A stretch of DNA of 46,642 nucleotides from Pirellula sp. (GCA_021736575.1 JAIPFP010000016.1:1-46642); one strand, 5' to 3'. Shown: positions 26,536 through 35,364, counted from the first letter of the stretch. Numbers and translations are program-made. Notes: generated by a model not told the origin, from the sequence alone.

Positions 26536-28164
26536 GTGGAAACACAATCTATTGATCTGGAACAATTGGTTTTGATCGGTCGCCAACAAGGCTTCCTGAC
26601 ATACGAGCAAGTAAACCACTATCTGCCCGACGAAGCCAACACCGCTGAAAAGCTGGATCAGCTTTTGGTCGCGCTCGAACGCGCTGGCGTCGGAATTGTT
26701 GACGAAGCGGATACGGACCTGCCTCCTCATTTGAAGATATTCAATGGTGAAGAGTCCATGCCCGCGGCGCCTGCGGAAATGCCAAAGCTGACCAACGATC
26801 CAATCCGTTTGTATCTAAGTCAAATGTGCGAAATCCCTCTGCTCAATCGAGATCAAGAGATCGCGTTGGCGAAGAAGATCGAAATCACGCGTCGCAAGTT
26901 CCGTCGAGCTGTACTCGGCAATGATTTTGCTTTGCGTCAAACAGTGGAAGTCTTGCGTAAGGTTGCTGCGGGTATCCTGCCTTTCGATCGAACGATCAAG
27001 GTCTCGTTGACCGAGCGATTGACCAAAGAGCAAGTCGGTGCACGAATGCCGCATAACTTGAAAACGCTCGACACGTTGATGGACGACAATCGTCGCGATT
27101 TTCAGAGCATTGTTCGCAAGAGCACGACAATGAGTCGAAAAGACCAGGCTCGTATGAATTATCAACGCCGACGCCTCAAGTCGCTGGTATTGGTCGAAGA
27201 GCTGTCGCTGCGCTCGCGCCGCGTTATCCCATTGATGAAGCAACTGGAGCAATTCTCGCAACGAATGGATTATCTGCAAAGCCGAATAGCCCACCTGAAA
27301 GTCACGTCGGGATCGCCCTCGGAGCTCAATCGTTGTGTTGCAGAACTTCGTCACCTGATCATGACCACGCAGGAGAGCCCTCGCTCGCTCAGAACCCGAG
27401 TTGATGACTTCAAAAAGAATTTCAAGGAATACGAAGCCGTCAAGCGACAACTTTCCAGCGGCAACCTGCGTTTGGTCGTATCGATCGCAAAGAAGTATCG
27501 CAATCGAGGCCTAAGCTTCTTGGATCTCATTCAAGAAGGCAACACGGGTCTAATGCGAGCGGTCGACAAGTACGAGTATCGCCGCGGTTTCAAGTTTTCG
27601 ACCTATGCTACTTGGTGGATTCGCCAAGCGATCACACGAGCCATCGCAGACCAGGCGAGAACGATCCGCATTCCCGTTCACATGATCGACGTGCTCAGTC
27701 GGTTACGCAACATTCAAAAGGTACTGACGCAGGATCTCAAGCGAGAACCGAGCATGTACGAAATTGCAGAAGTGGCTGAGCTGACGATCGAAGAAGTACA
27801 ACGCGTTCTTGACATCGGCCGCAGCCCTATCAGCTTGGACCGTCCCGTAGGCGAAGGCGAGGACAATGCGTTTGGCGAATTCATCGAGGATCCGTCCAGC
27901 GACAATCCAGTTCGCAACGCGAGCAACGGCGTTCTCCGCGACCGAATCGATTCCTTGCTGAAAACATTGACGTATCGCGAGCGAGAAATCATCCGGCTTC
28001 GCTATGGTCTAACGGACGGCTACTCCTACACATTGGAAGAGGTGGGGCGAATATTCAAGGTAACACGTGAACGCGTTCGCCAAATCGAAGCCAAGGCGGT
28101 CGCTAAACTTCAGAACCCAGTCCGAGCCAAGATGCTCGAAGGGTTCCTGAAGCAAGTGGCCTAA
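26536..28164 (+). CDS. rpoD: RNA polymerase primary sigma factor (RpoD/SigA)
   Basis: A 542-residue primary sigma factor. Region 1.1 (1-60), region 1.2 ([20 protein letters not shown], 87-106), a helical spacer (~110-300), region 2 ([20 protein letters not shown], 310-329, then DLIQEGN...[15 protein letters not shown]), region 3 (~375-440) and region 4 with the -35-recognising helix-turn-helix ([20 protein letters not shown], 498-517) are all visible. Having region 1.1 and all other regions argues for the housekeeping factor rather than an alternative sigma. The GTG at 26536 follows AAAGGAG (26521-26527) at 8-nt spacing. It lies downstream of dnaG; a TTGACC at 26462-26467 could be part of its own promoter. 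Confidence 0.96.
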   Translation: METQSIDLEQLVLIGRQQGFLTYEQVNHYLPDEANTAEKLDQLLVALERAGVGIVDEADTDLPPHLKIFNGEESMPAAPAEMPKLTNDPIRLYLSQMCEIPLLNRDQEIALAKKIEITRRKFRRAVLGNDFALRQTVEVLRKVAAGILPFDRTIKVSLTERLTKEQVGARMPHNLKTLDTLMDDNRRDFQSIVRKSTTMSRKDQARMNYQRRRLKSLVLVEELSLRSRRVIPLMKQLEQFSQRMDYLQSRIAHLKVTSGSPSELNRCVAELRHLIMTTQESPRSLRTRVDDFKKNFKEYEAVKRQLSSGNLRLVVSIAKKYRNRGLSFLDLIQEGNTGLMRAVDKYEYRRGFKFSTYATWWIRQAITRAIADQARTIRIPVHMIDVLSRLRNIQKVLTQDLKREPSMYEIAEVAELTIEEVQRVLDIGRSPISLDRPVGEGEDNAFGEFIEDPSSDNPVRNASNGVLRDRIDSLLKTLTYREREIIRLRYGLTDGYSYTLEEVGRIFKVTRERVRQIEAKAVAKLQNPVRAKMLEGFLKQVA

Positions 28165-28193
28165 CGCAATCCGAACGGCGTGGAATGAAGCTC

Positions 28194-28216
28194 ACCACCT
28201 AGCTTGCCTAGGTGGT
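28194..28216. terminator. Perfect 9-bp hairpin between convergent rpoD and redoxin remnant
   Basis: ACCACCTAG-CTTGC-CTAGGTGGT, a perfect 9-bp stem with a 5-nt loop, 30 bp after the rpoD stop. It lies between convergent transcripts and so may serve both, but there is no U-run on either side. It could equally be a dispersed palindrome. Confidence 0.45.
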
Positions 28217-28278
28217 AGCTAGGCACAAGGCCGTAAGCATAGGACAGCCTTAAATTCAACTGGAAGGGAGCCCCAGAC

Positions 28279-28419
28279 TTATTCTTTGAGCAAATTTTCG
28301 ACGAGTGTCTCAATTGTTTTGTCGACAGTTGCACCCTCCCAATTGAGTTCCCCCTGCCACCAAAATCGAATGTAACCCTGTTTGTCGATGACATAAACGG
28401 TGGGCCACATCGTGTCGCC
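28279..28419 (-). pseudogene. 3' remnant of a redoxin/TlpA-like thioredoxin gene
   Basis: The 46 codons directly after the stop of the peptidyl-prolyl isomerase gene, in the same frame, read GDTMWPTVYVIDKQGYIRFW, then WQGELNWEGATVDKTIETLV, then ENLLKE and a TAA at 28279-28281. This is the typical C-terminal part of redoxin-domain proteins: the cis-Pro strand WPTVYVIDKQG followed by IRFWWQGELNW. The catalytic CxxC half is absent, and nothing resembling it precedes the segment because the isomerase gene occupies that space. I interpret it as what is left of a gene after a deletion that joined it to the isomerase's end. Too short to be found by ordinary ORF thresholds. Stop-codon readthrough of the isomerase would append it, but that is speculative. 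Confidence 0.75.
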
Positions 28420-29811
28420 TTAGCGTGGAAGTTTGCCGGCGGAGATATTCGGTTTGTATTCATGGTCTCGTTTCCGCACAACTTTAGCAGAAAAAATGGT
28501 GTCGGGCCGTTTCGATGTGTCTTTGCGTTCCTCTTCCTTTGCAAGGTTTAATACTTGAAAGAGGTTGATAGACGGTTGTCCTTCGACGATTCGTCCAAAG
28601 ACCGTGTAGTTTCCGTCTAGAAAGGGCATTGGTACGAAGGAAAAAAAGATCTGTGCACCGCCAGAATCAACATTGAGTTGTCCCGAATTCTTATCGGAAC
28701 CCAGGGCGACGGAAACGCAACCCCGAAAATGATCCCGGTGTTCGGGACGATGGGCCTCGCCTGGGAAACTGTATCCAGCATTGCCTGTTCCGTCCCCTTT
28801 TTCGCAACCTGTTTGGGCACAAATATGTTGCTCGACTCGAAAGAATGCTTTGTAGTTGTAATATCCCTTTTCCACCAAGAAGATGAAACTTGCCACCGCT
28901 TCGGGAGCCGAATCTTCGTAAAGCTCGACGGTAATCCTCCCTTTGGAGGTGGTCAATTCGACCATCGGGTTGTCATTCTTTTCGGATTCCTTTTGTCGAA
29001 TTTCTAGCTCACGCTTCCATTTTTCTTTCAAAGAGCCTAGCTGTTCAAAGTAGGCGAGTTGAAGTCCTTGCAATTTATCTGCTTGTTTTAATGGAGCCCA
29101 ACATTCCTCTGCGAAATCGAAATCCAAATTTGCCAATCCAACCATTCCTGCGGATAACGAAAGCATGTCGCTTTCGAACCGTTTCGCACGAATCAATGCT
29201 TTGGCGGGTGCAAGCCACGGGTCAAACCGATCCAACTCAACGTCAGCCAACAGCATTTCCACCAGCGCTTCGCCGATCTGTTGATACTTGTCCGGATCGC
29301 TTGCGTAAACTTCGCCAGCTTTGGCAAGCCAAGTCTGTAATGTCGAGGTGCCTTGCGAGATCGCTTGCATCCATTCGTTTAGAATCTCATTACGCTTGGC
29401 AGGCGTGCGATCCGTCGCTAGTTGTTGGCGATACTGAATTTGATCTAGATTGCTCAAAGAATCCCTGAATCGAGCGTAGGCGGATTCGTATTCCTTTCCC
29501 AATGGCGAATCGTCATTGGGAGGCAATATGCCAAAGGATTGCCGACGCTTTTCAGCCGCCTCCATTTTGCGCTCCTCTTGTTTCTGTTTGGCGACCGCAC
29601 GTTGTTCGGGAGTCAGTTTGGCTTTTGGTTTTGCGGAAGGCTCTTGAGCAAAGCCAATCGAAGCGAACAAACAGATGCTCGCGGCCAGGGCGAAGCCCAC
29701 CACTGCGGCGAATCGAGCGGTGAGCGAATCAATCAAAGTTGATTGAAATGCAGTTGGTCCGCATGGCTGATCCAAGGAACGAAGGACTGGATGGAATGAG
29801 GCGGTTGGCAT
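28420..29811 (-). CDS. Secreted cyclophilin-type peptidyl-prolyl isomerase
   Basis: A 463-residue protein. An N-terminal signal anchor (FAAVVGFALAASICLFASIG, ~34-53, cleavage probably after GFAQ) is followed by a charged helical region (~60-280) resembling HEAT/TPR-like planctomycete leader domains. A cyclophilin domain begins at MVELTTSKGRITVELYEDSA (283-302) and contains YYNYKAFFRVE, GTGNAGYSFPGEAH and YTVFGRIVEGQ. It would catalyse cis-trans isomerisation of prolyl bonds in exported proteins. The cyclophilin active-site motif is divergent (RVEQHICAQTGCEKGDGTGN in place of RVIPGFMIQGGD), so activity may be reduced. The gene is divergent from the RsmD-like gene, and its stop is followed in frame by a redoxin remnant. 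Confidence 0.88.
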   Translation of the reverse strand: MPTASFHPVLRSLDQPCGPTAFQSTLIDSLTARFAAVVGFALAASICLFASIGFAQEPSAKPKAKLTPEQRAVAKQKQEERKMEAAEKRRQSFGILPPNDDSPLGKEYESAYARFRDSLSNLDQIQYRQQLATDRTPAKRNEILNEWMQAISQGTSTLQTWLAKAGEVYASDPDKYQQIGEALVEMLLADVELDRFDPWLAPAKALIRAKRFESDMLSLSAGMVGLANLDFDFAEECWAPLKQADKLQGLQLAYFEQLGSLKEKWKRELEIRQKESEKNDNPMVELTTSKGRITVELYEDSAPEAVASFIFLVEKGYYNYKAFFRVEQHICAQTGCEKGDGTGNAGYSFPGEAHRPEHRDHFRGCVSVALGSDKNSGQLNVDSGGAQIFFSFVPMPFLDGNYTVFGRIVEGQPSINLFQVLNLAKEEERKDTSKRPDTIFSAKVVRKRDHEYKPNISAGKLPR

Positions 29812-29873
29812 ACTCTGTATGTTCCGGATGGGAAAAAAATTACAAATTGGCGACGCTAAAACTCTAAAGGACA

Positions 29874-30473
29874 GTGCTTAACTTGGAAACGACCACACTT
29901 AGGATCATTTCCGGGAACCTGCGAACTCGCAAGATTAAATTTGCAGTCGACCCGAGAACTCGCCCGATGAAAGATCGTACGCGAGAAGCCGTTATGAGTT
30001 TACTCGGAGGGAAGTTTCCCGACGCGATTGCATTCGATTTATTTGCGGGAACGGCGGTTTTGGCTTTCGAAACTGTTTCCCGAGGAGCCGCCAAAGGAAT
30101 CGTCTTTGAGATTCTCAAGTCTGCCACGCGCGAGATTCAAAACAACGCAAAAACACTCGGAATCTCTGACAAAATCGAGGTATTGCAAACGGATGTGATC
30201 GAATGGTCGAGCGGCTTGCCAGCCAATTGCGAACGATTTAAACTCCGTCCCGAACAATTGTGGGTTATTTTTTGCAGTCCGCCCTATGCTCTTTGGGAGT
30301 CGGACGGCCAAAAATTGAAGTCGATGCTGGAACTCTGGTGGAATGCAGCTCCAACGGGCTCCTTGTTTGCAGTAGAACTTGAGGAAGCCACACCCTTGGA
30401 CCTATTGCCAGAAGGTATCGACTGGGACATTCGCCTCTACCGGCCCGCCCGAATGGCCGTCGCCGAAAAGTAG
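29874..30473 (+). CDS. rsmD: RsmD-like 16S rRNA guanine-N2 methyltransferase
   Basis: A 199-residue class I methyltransferase like RsmD (m2G966 of 16S rRNA). RIISGNLRTRKI, then PRTRPMKDRTREAVMSLL (residues ~28-45) and the SAM-binding FDLFAGTAVLAFE (~54-66) are strong family marks. Motif IV, normally (D/N)PPY/F, reads CSPPYALW (~132-139), an S-for-D change that some amino-methyltransferases tolerate. The start is a GTG at 29874 with AAAGG a few bases before it; an alternative is TTG at 29883. Single gene, divergent from the isomerase gene and convergent with nrdJ. Confidence 0.82.
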   Translation: MLNLETTTLRIISGNLRTRKIKFAVDPRTRPMKDRTREAVMSLLGGKFPDAIAFDLFAGTAVLAFETVSRGAAKGIVFEILKSATREIQNNAKTLGISDKIEVLQTDVIEWSSGLPANCERFKLRPEQLWVIFCSPPYALWESDGQKLKSMLELWWNAAPTGSLFAVELEEATPLDLLPEGIDWDIRLYRPARMAVAEK

Positions 30474-30504
30474 GCTAAGTTGCACCATGCTCTAGAGTGG
30501 TGTT

Positions 30505-30529
30505 TTGTGCGACGCGGAGCGTCGCACAA
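30505..30529. terminator. Perfect 10-bp hairpin between convergent rsmD and nrdJ
   Basis: TTGTGCGACG-CGGAG-CGTCGCACAA, a perfect 10-bp stem with 5-nt loop, 32 bp past the rsmD stop. It lies between convergent genes and could terminate either transcript; U-tracts are weak (TTTT before, none after). It may also belong to a dispersed palindrome family. Confidence 0.5.
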
Positions 30530-30533
30530 CTAA

Positions 30534-30600
30534 GATATACCCGTAGCACAGGCTGCTAGCCTGTGCTTTTTGACTATTACAGGCTGGCAGCCTGTGCTAC
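30534..30600. repeat. Dispersed palindromic repeat, copy B
   Basis: A 67-bp copy of the element at 16067-16144: AGCACAGGCTGCTAGCCTGTGCT, a TTTTTGACTATT linker, then ACAGGCTGGCAGCCTGTGCT. It is a pair of hairpins of related sequence and lies at the convergent ends of rsmD and nrdJ. Confidence 0.88.
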
Positions 30601-30623
30601 CTGTCGCGGCAGTTGCAGATGGC

Positions 30624-33620
30624 CTAACTGCAACCGAGGCTGTTACCGCAGTTATAACACAGATAGCAGTTGCCGCTTCGGACGGTGATCGACCCGCAAT
30701 TGTCGCAGCTCGGGGCATCGCTTTGAAAGCCCGCAAACTGGCCACCGCGAGATTCCGTTTTCGAACCGGATTGACCGCTGCCATTGGATGTCATTTCGCC
30801 CGTATCGCCAAGTCCGATGAAACGCGCATTGGTATATCCATTGCTTTGCATTGCGAGCTCGGCACCATTTCCATTAACCGGCGTGGATGTCAAACTGCTT
30901 TTGACCTTAACCAACGGAGTTGAACTTGCACCTGATTTTGGCGTGGCCATCAAATCCACTTTCGCCTTGTGCTCTTCACGATAGCCTTCGAGGAATGTCA
31001 ATCCTAGCCAACGGAAGATGTAGTCGACCAAACTCTTTGCGATCCGAATATCGGGATTGGTTGTATGCCCCATCGGCTCGAATCGAGTATGGCTAAACTT
31101 GTTGACAAGGACCTCCAACGGCACACCGTACTGCAACGAGATGGAAATGGCCGTACCAAAGCTATCCATCAAACCACCGATAGTGCTCCCTTCTTTGGCC
31201 ATGGTGATGAAAACTTCTCCAGGTCGACCGTCTGGATAGAGGCCAACGTTGAAGTAACCCTCGTGACCGCTGATGCTGAACTTGTGCGTAACCGAATTGC
31301 GAGTGTCTGGTAGTCGTTCGCGACGAGGCTTGTACACAATCTTCTCAACAACAGCGGCCGCAGCCGCATCCTCAGCTTTTTGGCCTTCGCTCTTGGTTGA
31401 GAGTGGTTGGCTCTGCTTGGATCCGTCGCGATAAATAGCGATCGCTTTGAGTCCTAATTCCCAGCCCCAGAAGTAAGCTTGGGCGATATCGTCCACTGTG
31501 CTATTCGTTGGCATGTTGACTGTTTTACTGATCGCCCCCGACAAGAAGGGTTGTGCTGCAGCCATCATTTCCACGTGCGCTTGCCACCGAATGCTTCGCG
31601 TACCATTGGCAGGCGTAAACGCGCAGTCAAACACCGGTAAGTGCTCCGCCTTGACGTGCGGCGCCCCTTCAATCGTATCTTTTTCACCGATGAACTTTTC
31701 GATCTCGACGATTTGTGCAGGACTGTAGCCAAGATTCCTTAAACCCAGCGAAACCGAGCGATTCAAAATCTTGAGCATGCCACCTCCGGCCAGCTGCTTG
31801 TACTTGACCAAGGCGATATCTGGTTCAACCCCAGTCGTATCACAATCCATCATAAAACTGATGGTTCCCGTCGGGGCAAGTACGGTTGCTTGTGCATTCC
31901 GGAAACCGTTGCGGCTTCCAAGTTCCAGGACTTTGTCCCAAACGTTGCGAGCAGCATCCTTAAGATACGACGGACCGCTTGGATCGATTTGTTCCACTGC
32001 ATTGCGATGCATTTGCATGACTCGCAGCATCGGTTCGGCATTGTCCGGATACTCTTCAAAGGGACCGACAACTCCAGCGATTTCAGCGCTAGCGAGGTTG
32101 GCAGCACCATGAAGCAACGCGGTGATCGCACCGCACATCGAATGCCCGGCTGGCGAATCGTACGGCGCACCGCTCGTCATGATCAGCGAACCGATATTGG
32201 AGTACCCCAATCCAAGGGGTCGGAATAAATGGCTGTTGTGCGCGATTCGATCCGTCGGATAACTCGCATGGTCGATGAGGATTTCTTGAGCGATAAAGAA
32301 CAGCCGGCAGGTTGCAGAAAAGCCTTCCGCATCAAACGATCCATCGTCGCGACGATACTTCATCAAGTTGATGGAGGACAAATTGCATGCGGTGTTGTCG
32401 AGGAACATGTATTCCGAGCAAGGATTGCTAGCGTTGATGCGACCGCTGTTGGGGCAAGTATGCCATTTGTTGATGGTCGTATCGTATTGGACACCTGGAT
32501 CACCGCAGTGCCATGCGCATTCCGACATTCGCGCAAGGATGTCTTTGGCTTGGTAGGTTGGCGGTTCGATATCGCACTTATCGCTCACCCAGCGAGTCTT
32601 CCAAACTTTGTTGTCTGCAACCGCTTGCATGAATTCGTCTGTGACTCGCACCGACAAGTTGGCGTTTTGGAACATCACCGACGAATAGGCTTCGCCGTTG
32701 AAGTTTGATTCGTAGCCTTCGCGAATGAGCGCGTGGGCTTTTTGTTCTTCCTTCCACTTGCATTCGACAAATTCCATAATGTCTGGATGCCACACCTTGA
32801 GCGATTGCATCTTGGCAGCCCGTCGTGTCTTGCCCCCGGATTTTACAACTGCCGCGATTTGATCGTAAACTCGCATGAAAGAGAGAGGTCCGCTTGGCTT
32901 ACCGCCGCCAGAGAGCTTCTCACGGCTGCTACGAATCGTAGAAAGATCGGTCCCAGTGCCCGAACCGAACTTGAACAACATGGCTTCGCTGGTTGCGAGG
33001 CGCATGATGTCCTCCATGTTGTCATCGACACTCTGGATAAAGCACGCGGAACCTTGTGGATACTCGTAAGGGTTCTCGGGTTGCTCGACTTGGCCCGACT
33101 GCACATTGTAGTGCCAGTTGCACTTCGTTCCGGTCACATTGTATTGTTGATACAGGCCGACATTGAACCAAACGGGCGAATTGAAAGCGCCGTGTTGGTG
33201 CAGGCACAGCCAGCTCAAGTCACGATAGAATCGTTCGCCATCTTCCGCAGTGTCAAAGTAACCGTCTGCGATGCCCCAATCCGCGATCGTGCGAGTCACA
33301 CGATGGATCAATTGCCGAACAGATCGCTCGCGCTCATCTACGTTAGATGGATCGCCGTAGAAGTACTTGCTGACAACCACGTTGGTCGCCAATTGGCTCC
33401 AATCGGACGGGATTTCGCAATTGGTTTGTTCGAAGAGCACTTTGCCGCTCTCGTCTTTAATCGCAGCGCTGCGAGTTTCCCACTGAACGGTATCGAAAGG
33501 GCTTGCCACATCCGTTGGGCAGAACCGACTCTCAATCTTTAGTCCACTGCGATTGCCGCGTGCTTCATGCGTTGTGCGAGACTTGTTGCGACGTTCGCGT
33601 CCGATTTCTACTGTTGCCAT
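30624..33620 (-). CDS. nrdJ: Adenosylcobalamin-dependent (class II) ribonucleotide reductase
   Basis: A 998-residue NrdJ that reduces ribonucleotides to deoxyribonucleotides using a radical generated from adenosylcobalamin. Motifs: the redox cysteine in QGSACFIQSVDD (C193), NPCSE (399-403) with the finger-loop cysteine and glutamate, TACNLSS (C412), and APTGTISFMMDCDTTGVEPD near 580-600. The C-terminus is a Cys-rich ribbon, CDNCG...CYLCYNCGNSLGC (972-997). The length matches the long NrdJ form. No NrdAB or NrdD is nearby. I found no cobalamin riboswitch in the 500 bp upstream. A dyad at 33847-33859 is a possible operator. Confidence 0.96.
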   Translation of the reverse strand: MATVEIGRERRNKSRTTHEARGNRSGLKIESRFCPTDVASPFDTVQWETRSAAIKDESGKVLFEQTNCEIPSDWSQLATNVVVSKYFYGDPSNVDERERSVRQLIHRVTRTIADWGIADGYFDTAEDGERFYRDLSWLCLHQHGAFNSPVWFNVGLYQQYNVTGTKCNWHYNVQSGQVEQPENPYEYPQGSACFIQSVDDNMEDIMRLATSEAMLFKFGSGTGTDLSTIRSSREKLSGGGKPSGPLSFMRVYDQIAAVVKSGGKTRRAAKMQSLKVWHPDIMEFVECKWKEEQKAHALIREGYESNFNGEAYSSVMFQNANLSVRVTDEFMQAVADNKVWKTRWVSDKCDIEPPTYQAKDILARMSECAWHCGDPGVQYDTTINKWHTCPNSGRINASNPCSEYMFLDNTACNLSSINLMKYRRDDGSFDAEGFSATCRLFFIAQEILIDHASYPTDRIAHNSHLFRPLGLGYSNIGSLIMTSGAPYDSPAGHSMCGAITALLHGAANLASAEIAGVVGPFEEYPDNAEPMLRVMQMHRNAVEQIDPSGPSYLKDAARNVWDKVLELGSRNGFRNAQATVLAPTGTISFMMDCDTTGVEPDIALVKYKQLAGGGMLKILNRSVSLGLRNLGYSPAQIVEIEKFIGEKDTIEGAPHVKAEHLPVFDCAFTPANGTRSIRWQAHVEMMAAAQPFLSGAISKTVNMPTNSTVDDIAQAYFWGWELGLKAIAIYRDGSKQSQPLSTKSEGQKAEDAAAAAVVEKIVYKPRRERLPDTRNSVTHKFSISGHEGYFNVGLYPDGRPGEVFITMAKEGSTIGGLMDSFGTAISISLQYGVPLEVLVNKFSHTRFEPMGHTTNPDIRIAKSLVDYIFRWLGLTFLEGYREEHKAKVDLMATPKSGASSTPLVKVKSSLTSTPVNGNGAELAMQSNGYTNARFIGLGDTGEMTSNGSGQSGSKTESRGGQFAGFQSDAPSCDNCGSITVRSGNCYLCYNCGNSLGCS

Positions 33621-34123
33621 TCGCTCGTTAGACTCCTCGAAAAAGTTCCGATAGTGTGGTGATGAGTTCGAAAGCAGCGATGGGGTCCCTCGACCGAATG
33701 AGCTGCCTTGCTACTGTGAAAAGAAAAATCCATTGCGACCGGGTTTCGTACCCATAATTTGGAGCTTCCGACGCATTACCGCAGAATCATTTGCCCGGTC
33801 GAAAAGGCAAAGTCATCCACCAAGCATGGAGCCTACAAACCACTATAGGTAGTATACCTGGGGTTTGCATGCACAACATGTTGCGTCATTTGAAGCAGTG
33901 TATCGATTCCAAGCCTCCTGTCAAATTTTCCGTTTCCGTGCGCGCAAATGCTTATCAGTTCGTGCTTTGGAACCAACGGCAGAAAAGACCACATTGGCTT
34001 TTTTTGACGTCAAGCTGTTGCTAACTTGCGATTGCGGCTAGGGTTAAGAAAATGTTAATGGAGCTGGTGACACGTCTGGTCTCGCCACAAAAAAACTCAA
34101 AAACTTTTCGAGAAGGAAAAACC
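33621..34123. other. Intergenic region upstream of nrdJ, no clear gene
   Basis: 503 bp between the nrdJ start and the deaminase-head ORF, divergent on either side. I see no convincing coding sequence (a 77-codon frame at 33791-34024 has no family resemblance or ribosome site) and no B12-riboswitch core. There is a dyad, AGGTA-GTA-TACCT (33847-33859), flanked by AAACC/GGTTT, and a CAACATGTTG palindrome (33874-33883), which may mark regulatory binding sites for nrdJ. Confidence 0.45.
33847..33859. promoter_or_regulatory. Possible operator dyad upstream of nrdJ
   Basis: AGGTA-GTA-TACCT is a perfect 5-bp dyad with flanking AAACC (33837-33841) and GGTTT (33862-33866) that extend the symmetry imperfectly. 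It lies about 230 bp from the nrdJ start. It does not match the NrdR box consensus, so any regulatory role is speculative. Confidence 0.25.
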
Positions 34124-34384
34124 ATGGACGAATTCATGCAAGCGTCCATCGAAGCGGCTAAAAAGGGACTTTCGGAAGGTGGAATCCCGATCGGATCGGT
34201 GCTGGTGATTATTCGAGGCCGCGCAGCACTTTGCATGCATGCTCGATTTGGTCACGCGAAACATCGTGATGCGTTACAAGCCGAACGCTCTGCGGCCCAA
34301 AAGGTAGCGACAGTATTCCGTCTTGCTTCAACGATTCGGTCAATTGAATCGCTGTCCCCCGATTTTTGTCGACATGAAAAATGA
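34124..34384 (+). pseudogene. 5' remnant of a nucleoside/cytosine deaminase gene, chimeric ORF
   Basis: The ORF starts at ATG 34124 after AGAAGGA (34111-34117) with 6-nt spacing. The first ~29 codons, MDEFMQASIEAAKKGLSEGG then IPIGSVLVI, match the N-terminus of nucleoside/cytosine deaminases of the CDA fold. After that the frame runs into the antisense of the threonine aldolase gene, whose TAA is at 34209-34211, and continues as non-homologous residues to a stop at 34384. The catalytic HAE and PCxxC motifs are missing. It is therefore a truncated gene that still has translation-initiation signals and could make an 86-residue chimera. The break lies within a few bases of 34205-34211. Confidence 0.72.
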
Positions 34385-35252
34385 CGATGTTCGTGTCGGG
34401 AACTTTGTCAGCCAATTGAAAAGATTTGCATTCGTCGATTGCGGATGCAAGCAGACGTGCATGTTCGTGATCTTCCGCCAGGCGAGACATTTGATGCTCC
34501 AATGCGAATAGCGCACCTGCCGCAATAATACCGACTTGCCGCATGCCGCCCCCGAATAGCTTACGAGCTCGACGGGCTTTGCTAATGAAATCTCGAGAGC
34601 CAACCAAACAAGAACCAACAGGCGCCCCCAAACCCTTGCTAAAACAAACGCTGATCGAATCGAAGGGTTCGGAATATGCCTCCAACGAAACTCCGGTGGC
34701 CACACTCGCGTTGAATAACCTGGCACCATCCATATGAGTTCGAAGGCCAGCCGAATGAGCCCATTCGCATAGCGACTGGACTCGCGATAGCGAATACACT
34801 TTGCCCGCCCCTCGGTTATGCGTGTTTTCGATGCAAAGAAGGCGAGTGTGAACCATGTGCTCGTTGTCTGGCCGAACGCTGCCGTCCAATTGCTCCACGT
34901 CCAACAATCCGTTTTGCCCTGTGATCGTCTTTGCGACAAGTCCACTCAATTGGGCAAACCCACCCTGTTCGTAGTTGTAGATATGGCAACCCGATTCGCA
35001 AAGGAATTCATCGCCTGGACTGCAATGGACCCGCAACGCAATTTGGTTGGTCATGGTTCCGCTTGGCATGAAAATCGCCGCTTCTTTTCCGAGCAAACGG
35101 GCAATGCGATCTTGAAGGGCTACGACCGTTGGGTCGATGTCGATGACGTCATCCCCAACCGGTGCAGCCAGCATTGCGGCCCTCATGCCTTCGGACGGTT
35201 TCGTTACGGTATCGCTGCGCAAATCGATAAATTGCATATTCGTTTCAAACAT
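34209..35252 (-). CDS. Low-specificity L-threonine aldolase family PLP enzyme
   Basis: A 347-residue PLP enzyme that splits threonine or allo-threonine into glycine and acetaldehyde. IDLRSDTVTKPS (9-20), GDDVIDIDPTV (33-43), MPSGTMTNQIAL (62-73), the HMDGARLFNA aspartate region (173-182), and FSKGLGAPVGS with K206 as Schiff-base lysine are all typical. The start is the ATG at 35252; an ATG at 35237 (MQFIDLRSDT) is equally possible. It is divergent from the transaldolase gene. Its 3' end directly abuts a deaminase gene fragment on the other strand, which suggests a deletion endpoint at its stop codon; the enzyme itself appears full length. Confidence 0.92.
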   Translation of the reverse strand: MFETNMQFIDLRSDTVTKPSEGMRAAMLAAPVGDDVIDIDPTVVALQDRIARLLGKEAAIFMPSGTMTNQIALRVHCSPGDEFLCESGCHIYNYEQGGFAQLSGLVAKTITGQNGLLDVEQLDGSVRPDNEHMVHTRLLCIENTHNRGAGKVYSLSRVQSLCEWAHSAGLRTHMDGARLFNASVATGVSLEAYSEPFDSISVCFSKGLGAPVGSCLVGSRDFISKARRARKLFGGGMRQVGIIAAGALFALEHQMSRLAEDHEHARLLASAIDECKSFQLADKVPDTNIVIFHVDKNRGTAIQLTESLKQDGILSLPFGPQSVRLVTHHDVSRDQIEHACKVLRGLE

Positions 35253-35364
35253 TTTGTTAGCGGCCCCCGAAACTCGACTAGCGGGGTATTGTAGGAATCG
35301 ACAAAAGCTTACTATATCGATTGACTTTCAACAGCACCTATCGTCCAAAGCACAGGGAAACTGC

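Noticed and set aside
28161..28544. A 127-codon minus-strand open frame next to rpoD
   Set aside because: It is out of frame with the redoxin remnant and overlaps the 3' end of the isomerase gene; its sequence has no family resemblance.
32733..33542. A 269-codon plus-strand open frame
   Set aside because: It lies wholly antisense to the well-supported nrdJ gene and shows no recognisable domain.
33621..33860. Cobalamin riboswitch for nrdJ
   Set aside because: Expected for a B12-dependent enzyme, but I could not find the conserved B12 box or the core helices on the minus strand.
33791..34024. A 77-codon plus-strand open frame upstream of the deaminase fragment
   Set aside because: No ribosome site, no homology pattern and atypical composition; treated as non-coding.
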